From the NCBI RefSeq assembly GCF_000955955.1, contig NZ_JYJG01000356.1:1-9596 (forward strand): a DNA stretch of 9,596 bases, read 5' to 3'. The translations under genes and the position numbers were made by a program. Within the stretch, counting starts at the first letter, position 1, and each line of letters starts with the position of its first letter. Positions 9,001 through 9,596 of the stretch are shown here, piece by piece. Source of the stretch: Lentzea aerocolonigenes. Lineage in GTDB: Bacteria; Actinomycetota; Actinomycetes; Mycobacteriales; Pseudonocardiaceae. The notes under the pieces were generated by a model that was not told where the DNA came from, did not search any database, and saw nothing but the letters and a program-made list of their open reading frames with translations.

Positions 9001-9596
9001 GCGCCACGACCAGCGACACGTCGGCCGGCACCAGCACGACCCCACAGACCCCGCCGCCCGCCGCGCCCAACGACACGTCCGCGTCCACGAGCACGACCCC
9101 GCAGACTCCGCCACCGGTGCCGCCCAAGGACGGCGACACGAGCACGCAGACCCCGCCGGTCAAGGACGCCGACAGCACCACCGCCGACACCAACGCCAGC
9201 ACCAGCGCGACGACCAACGCCGACACCACCAGTGGCGTCGACCAGAAGCCGTTGCCGCCGCTGCCGCCGCACACCGAGCCGGCGGTAGCCGAGTCCAGCC
9301 GGAGCGGTGCCGAGGCGAGCGGGTCCCATCCCGCACCGCCGCCTGCTCCCCCTGCTCCTCCGCTTCCGGACAGCGACACCAAGTCCAGCACGGTTCGCAG
9401 CGGTGGCGCGCCTCCCGCGATGCCCACCACGTTCGACCACCGGGGCAAGGACGTCCTGACCGACGAGTCGTGGCGGCACGAGCCCGCGAAGACCGCGGAC
9501 TGGTTCGCGCCCAGCGACCCGGCCGACCGCAGCACCTGGGCCGACCGCCGCGACGACAAGAACGTCCGGACGGTCAACCAGACCGTCCACGACGTC
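1..9596 (+). CDS. Giant modular protein, internal fragment (both ends outside window)
   Basis: One uninterrupted reading frame covers the window. The first complete codon is at 3 and the last ends at 9596, giving 3198 codons with no stop. Third codon positions are overwhelmingly G or C, as expected for a real gene in a high-GC actinomycete. There is no in-frame TTA, and scanning every TGC/TGT found none in frame, so this part of the protein has no cysteine. Domain order is metzincin-like peptidase, acidic/Pro linker, GT-A-like alpha/beta domain, degenerate OTU-like region, linker, six beta-rich repeats, coiled coil, Pro/Thr linker, then the start of another domain. The architecture resembles the very large secreted or surface multidomain proteins of actinomycetes, often with WXG100-like N-termini and C-terminal toxins; that membership is inferred, since neither terminus, signal sequence nor toxin domain is visible. 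No start codon or ribosome-binding site can be assigned. The function of the whole protein is unknown. Confidence 0.96.
3..437 (+). other. Zinc-metallopeptidase-like (metzincin-type) domain
   Basis: Residues 1-145 of the window frame. The segment opens with a beta strand (VKVHIDP), an amphipathic helix (about residues 16-32) and further strands (HLNLEFT, TTIKVDP). The signature HETLHYLGIPDEY follows at residues 85-97 (nt 255-293). This fits the HExxHxxGxxD zinc motif: His85, His89 and Asp95 are candidate ligands and Glu86 the candidate catalytic base. Asp as third ligand is known in snapalysin-type metzincins. A candidate Met-turn, GGMMG, lies at residues 118-122, followed by RPRHLWLIER at 133-142. 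All expected active-site elements are present, so an active endopeptidase is plausible; substrate is unknown. It could process the giant protein itself or cleave host or competitor proteins. The N-terminal edge is outside the window, so the domain may be slightly longer. Confidence 0.75.
438..872 (+). other. Disordered Pro/Asp/Thr-rich linker
   Basis: Residues 146-290 are low complexity and probably unstructured. They contain a PPPP run (nt 492-503), a short tandem DTRP repeat coded by a 12-bp direct repeat (nt 564-575 and 576-587), a mixed basic patch (NKRPKH near nt 669-686) and an acidic Asp/Ser/Gln stretch (about nt 774-850). The linker joins the peptidase-like domain to the alpha/beta domain. 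No domain is recognised in it. Confidence 0.7.
1494..1700 (+). other. Charged helical insertion 1 (coiled-coil-like)
   Basis: Residues about 498-566 are dominated by Lys, Asp, Glu, Asn and Gln with regular hydrophobics (INDTQQRIDNERAKI, then a KKTDKD run, then KLESLNKAEKEL and FVKRFEQAM). This predicts a long helix or helical hairpin. It lies between the DxD-like part and the PNLFMDAN part of the surrounding alpha/beta domain, so it reads as an insertion. Confidence 0.5.
1890..2148 (+). other. Charged helical insertion 2 (coiled-coil-like)
   Basis: Residues about 630-716 begin with SLADAKAKLEADIKA. A short Pro/Ser break (GGTPSPSQ) follows, then LDAGIKKVEQDIANLRAEVD with heptad-like spacing of Leu/Ile/Val. 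It resembles an antiparallel helical hairpin. It precedes the RGETFSTDF segment of the alpha/beta domain, which suggests a second insertion in the same fold. Confidence 0.5.
2371..2730 (+). other. Charged bridging region, function unknown
   Basis: Residues 791-910 contain a Lys/Asp/Glu-rich stretch (EKFDRKGNPKADNKSHAE), HKYDYDPETGVSTR, a segment around LDALHLGWEDKNSLDGG and a Pro/Lys-rich tail (VYPPPLPKDSKGKRPDKK). It may include the end of the alpha/beta domain. No motif of known function is recognised. Confidence 0.4.
2731..3465 (+). other. Degenerate OTU-like (papain-fold) domain, catalytic residues missing
   Basis: Residues about 911-1155. The order of short landmarks resembles OTU-type cysteine proteases found in polymorphic toxins. 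DGIYNAAHDAL (residues 956-966) stands where the catalytic DG[DN]C-x-[FL]-[HR]-x-L motif would be. A following ADLRAGAV matches the usual LR helix. A later LGRPIKIHGPDG (1085-1096) matches the typical LGRPI strand and DG turn. A closing L-x(n)-TYTPH (about 1148-1152) lies where the catalytic His-Tyr usually is. The expected Cys is Tyr959 and the His before Tyr1149 is Thr1148, so if the fold is right this is a pseudoenzyme. A Gln/Ala/Glu-rich helix lies between the halves. The family call is an inference from weak motifs. Confidence 0.3.
3466..3665 (+). other. Pro/Gly/Arg-rich linker
   Basis: Residues 1156-1221 are rich in Pro, Gly, Arg and Thr (GEGSSRGATRGAPPRPE, RPAPPNPVVP). They separate the OTU-like region from the array of beta modules and are probably flexible. 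No regulatory element or separate gene is seen here; the same reading frame continues through it. Confidence 0.6.
3666..4310 (+). repeat. Beta-rich module 1 of 6
   Basis: Residues 1222-1436. This is the first and most divergent copy. It starts with a helical leader (LKPDDRTRIKDALENDF at about 1236), followed by a strand pair (FQVKIG, WFEANVRAEM), a Thr/Ser/Asn-rich stretch (STTTNTIATSND), a Gly/Ala-rich turn region and a return Thr-rich strand (SQATTNTITEQ). The closing pair is VTVPVTYAIIV and SDVTLQVPADL. The layout (leader, strand pair, Ser/Thr-rich up strand, Gly-rich turn, Ser/Thr-rich down strand, closing pair) is shared with the next five copies. No catalytic residues are apparent. Confidence 0.6.
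4386..4908 (+). repeat. Beta-rich module 2 of 6
   Basis: Residues 1462-1636. The leader SPTSIRNNLPAMLGG begins at nt 4410. The first strand pair is VQMSATLKDAKLVGTHD. The central stretch begins SSVSAATKTGFDVTGG, passes an IGVPGKVGG turn and returns through LNYSARTAEGVSAGSS. The closing strands are LYEVTAEVEVR and VKMEVTTHMRM. This copy shows the Ser/Thr-rich up-turn-down pattern most clearly and most resembles the membrane-hairpin region of aerolysin/ETX-MTX2 pore formers. That resemblance is by eye only. Confidence 0.65.
4938..5771 (+). repeat. Beta-rich module 3 of 6 with extra helical lead-in
   Basis: Residues 1646-1923. A helical lead-in starting YLPPYLADTLAAG (nt 4959) precedes the leader SPAALKANMDSLLGPG (nt 5196). 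Strands follow: YVNVTVKAKVSNPKHL, then the Ser/Thr-rich LDSSTTTTKGWTGG, a turn through VNIPVKTG, and the return strand QVGASYSHSWADKTS. It closes with FQQDVEFEVEITTF and an extra tail to VNLWVSDG. The lead-in with its PP-Y-L motif is most evident in this copy. Confidence 0.65.
5886..6623 (+). repeat. Beta-rich module 4 of 6
   Basis: Residues 1962-2207. A helix around ELRDQAIDALNRA precedes the leader TPENIKANLQRLIETG (nt 6033). The first strand pair ends SVKLGDAKLVSISD, close in form to the same site in modules 2 and 6. The central stretch starts ESSTTSRSVDLTAG and INVPVRPN, contains a Pro/Gly-rich apex, and returns with VTPWSDTRTESNEIGG. The closing strands are TVLVQIDAEFTIVG and MPKSVFVRVSED. 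Confidence 0.65.
6702..7379 (+). repeat. Beta-rich module 5 of 6
   Basis: Residues 2234-2459. A helical lead-in (LSGVVNDLTSQLS and DSVLKDSMSNLQRIVD) precedes the leader SPASVKAMIDSALDGG (nt 6867). Strands: YQVTLRAKAG, then a His/Asn/Gly stretch (MTHNNGGSRKESAG), GWGVGVRAPG, a Gly-rich turn, and the Ser/Thr return GGSKSSSVTTSVNEAFSST. The closing strands are YTVPVEFELVVEKG and QEMVVRTHAD. The central region is richer in Gly than in the neighbours. Confidence 0.6.
7518..8204 (+). repeat. Beta-rich module 6 of 6
   Basis: Residues 2506-2734. A helical lead-in (NLRGAQDLRDAAVKALTEAG) precedes the leader SPENLQPHLPSMLSG (nt 7653). Strands: VKVYAKLVNPQLGSLSD, then TPLTTKTTETSSEAKK, a VSVGLAQGS turn, and a longer acidic/Gly-rich return. 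The closing strands are LVQFDVEYRVVATIGG and GVRMPSAEVETVLD. The VRMPxxEV ending leads directly into the coiled coil, so the array ends here. Confidence 0.65.
8205..8936 (+). other. Long Ala/Glu-rich coiled coil
   Basis: Residues 2735-2978 are almost entirely Ala, Glu, Asp, Lys, Gln, Arg and Leu with heptad-like spacing, for example LKDAQTEVKKAADDWRTAEK and ARAELQAQQQVVAQADKARA. A Pro break (TDQPVGD, about nt 8343-8360) and an Asn-Pro break (ELNPQ, about nt 8487) suggest two or three helices folding back, followed by a long final helix ending near QQEWWNAKAKVDNEID. At about 243 residues it could form a rod of substantial length or an intramolecular bundle. It probably acts as a spacer or oligomerisation element between the beta array and the C-terminal part. 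Confidence 0.75.
8937..9419 (+). other. Pro/Thr/Ser-rich linker with tandem repeats
   Basis: Residues 2979-3139 are low complexity. A repeated unit begins with Asp-Thr-Ser at nt 9015, 9072 and 9135 (spacings 57 and 63 bp, i.e. 19 and 21 residues) and carries TSTTPQTPPP. PPPVPPKD occurs twice (about nt 8976-8999 and 9108-9131) and KPLPPLPPH once (nt 9246-9272). The tail contains HPAPPPAPPAPPLP. Codon choice changes locally (more CCT, CCA, GCT, GTA, TCA), as expected for a repeat-derived segment. It is probably a flexible tether to the C-terminal part. Confidence 0.7.
9015..9134 (+). repeat. Coding tandem repeat, 57/63-bp units
   Basis: Two adjacent units both start with Asp-Thr-Ser and share TSTTPQTPPP; a third, shorter unit follows from 9135. 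The unit lengths, 57 and 63 bp, are multiples of three, so copy changes keep the frame. Synonymous differences between copies (for example CCA/CCG and CAG ACC/CAG ACT) show that the repeats are not brand new. Confidence 0.6.
9420..9596 (+). other. Start of a further domain, cut by window edge
   Basis: Residues 3140-3198. After the linker, composition returns to folded-protein type with aromatic residues: MPTTFDHRGKDVLTDESWRH, then TADWFAPSDPADRSTWADRR and VRTVNQTVHDV. The LTDxSWRH and ADWF patterns with regularly spaced Trp suggest the N-terminal edge of a conserved module that probably continues downstream and could lead to the C-terminal effector. The domain cannot be named from what is visible. 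Confidence 0.5.

Noticed and set aside
1..9596. Giant polyketide or non-ribosomal peptide synthase
   Set aside because: Gene size and actinomycete composition suggested this, but no ketosynthase, acyltransferase, adenylation, condensation or carrier-protein motifs appear, and the active-site Cys of a ketosynthase is impossible in a Cys-free stretch.
1..9596. CRISPR array, tRNA, rRNA, insertion sequence, promoter or terminator
   Set aside because: No regularly spaced identical repeats, RNA-gene signatures, terminal inverted repeats or transposase motifs were seen, and there is no non-coding gap in which a promoter or terminator would be expected.

Overview
The whole window lies inside one enormous protein-coding gene on the + strand. 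The frame whose first full codon is at position 3 reads to position 9596 with no stop: 3198 codons, entering from the left edge and leaving at the right. Neither start nor stop codon is visible. There are no intergenic gaps, RNA genes, promoters, terminators or mobile elements. The very high GC content, the G/C-dominated third codon positions in this frame, and the absence of any in-frame TTA codon point to a high-GC actinomycete. The style of the protein and two copies of the near-palindrome TCCACTGTGGA suggest the Pseudonocardiales (Lentzea/Saccharothrix/Amycolatopsis type), but this is a soft guess.

Layout (window residue n starts at nucleotide 3n): (1) residues 1-145, a zinc-metallopeptidase-like domain with HETLHYLGIPDEY (HExxHxxGxxD) and a Met-Met-Gly turn; (2) residues 146-290, a Pro/Asp/Thr-rich linker; (3) residues about 291-790, an unrecognised alpha/beta domain with a QDFDSG (DxD-like) motif, resembling a GT-A glycosyltransferase core with two charged helical insertions; (4) residues about 900-1155, a region with the outline of an OTU-like cysteine protease but without its Cys or His; (5) a Pro-rich linker; (6) residues about 1222-2734, six diverged copies of a beta-rich module, each with a short helical leader (S/T-P-x-x-h-[KR]-x-x-h), a pair of beta strands, a Ser/Thr/Gly-rich central stretch and a closing strand pair; (7) residues 2735-2978, an Ala-rich coiled coil; (8) a Pro/Thr-rich linker with a roughly 19-21-residue repeat and SH3-ligand-like PxxP motifs; (9) the first ~57 residues of another domain, cut by the window edge.

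The protein looks like a central portion of the giant, modular, presumably exported proteins of actinomycetes that usually belong to the polymorphic-toxin or contact-effector world. These often carry WXG100-like N-termini and toxic C-termini, neither of which can be seen here. The two most striking properties are a complete lack of cysteine over 3198 codons and the six-fold beta-module array, whose Ser/Thr-rich central segments recall the membrane-inserting hairpins of aerolysin/ETX-MTX2 pore formers. A plausible but untested picture is an elongated surface or secreted machine that carries a protease-like domain, a possible sugar-transfer or pseudo-enzyme domain, and a repeated beta scaffold or pore-like region, linked to a C-terminal payload beyond the window.
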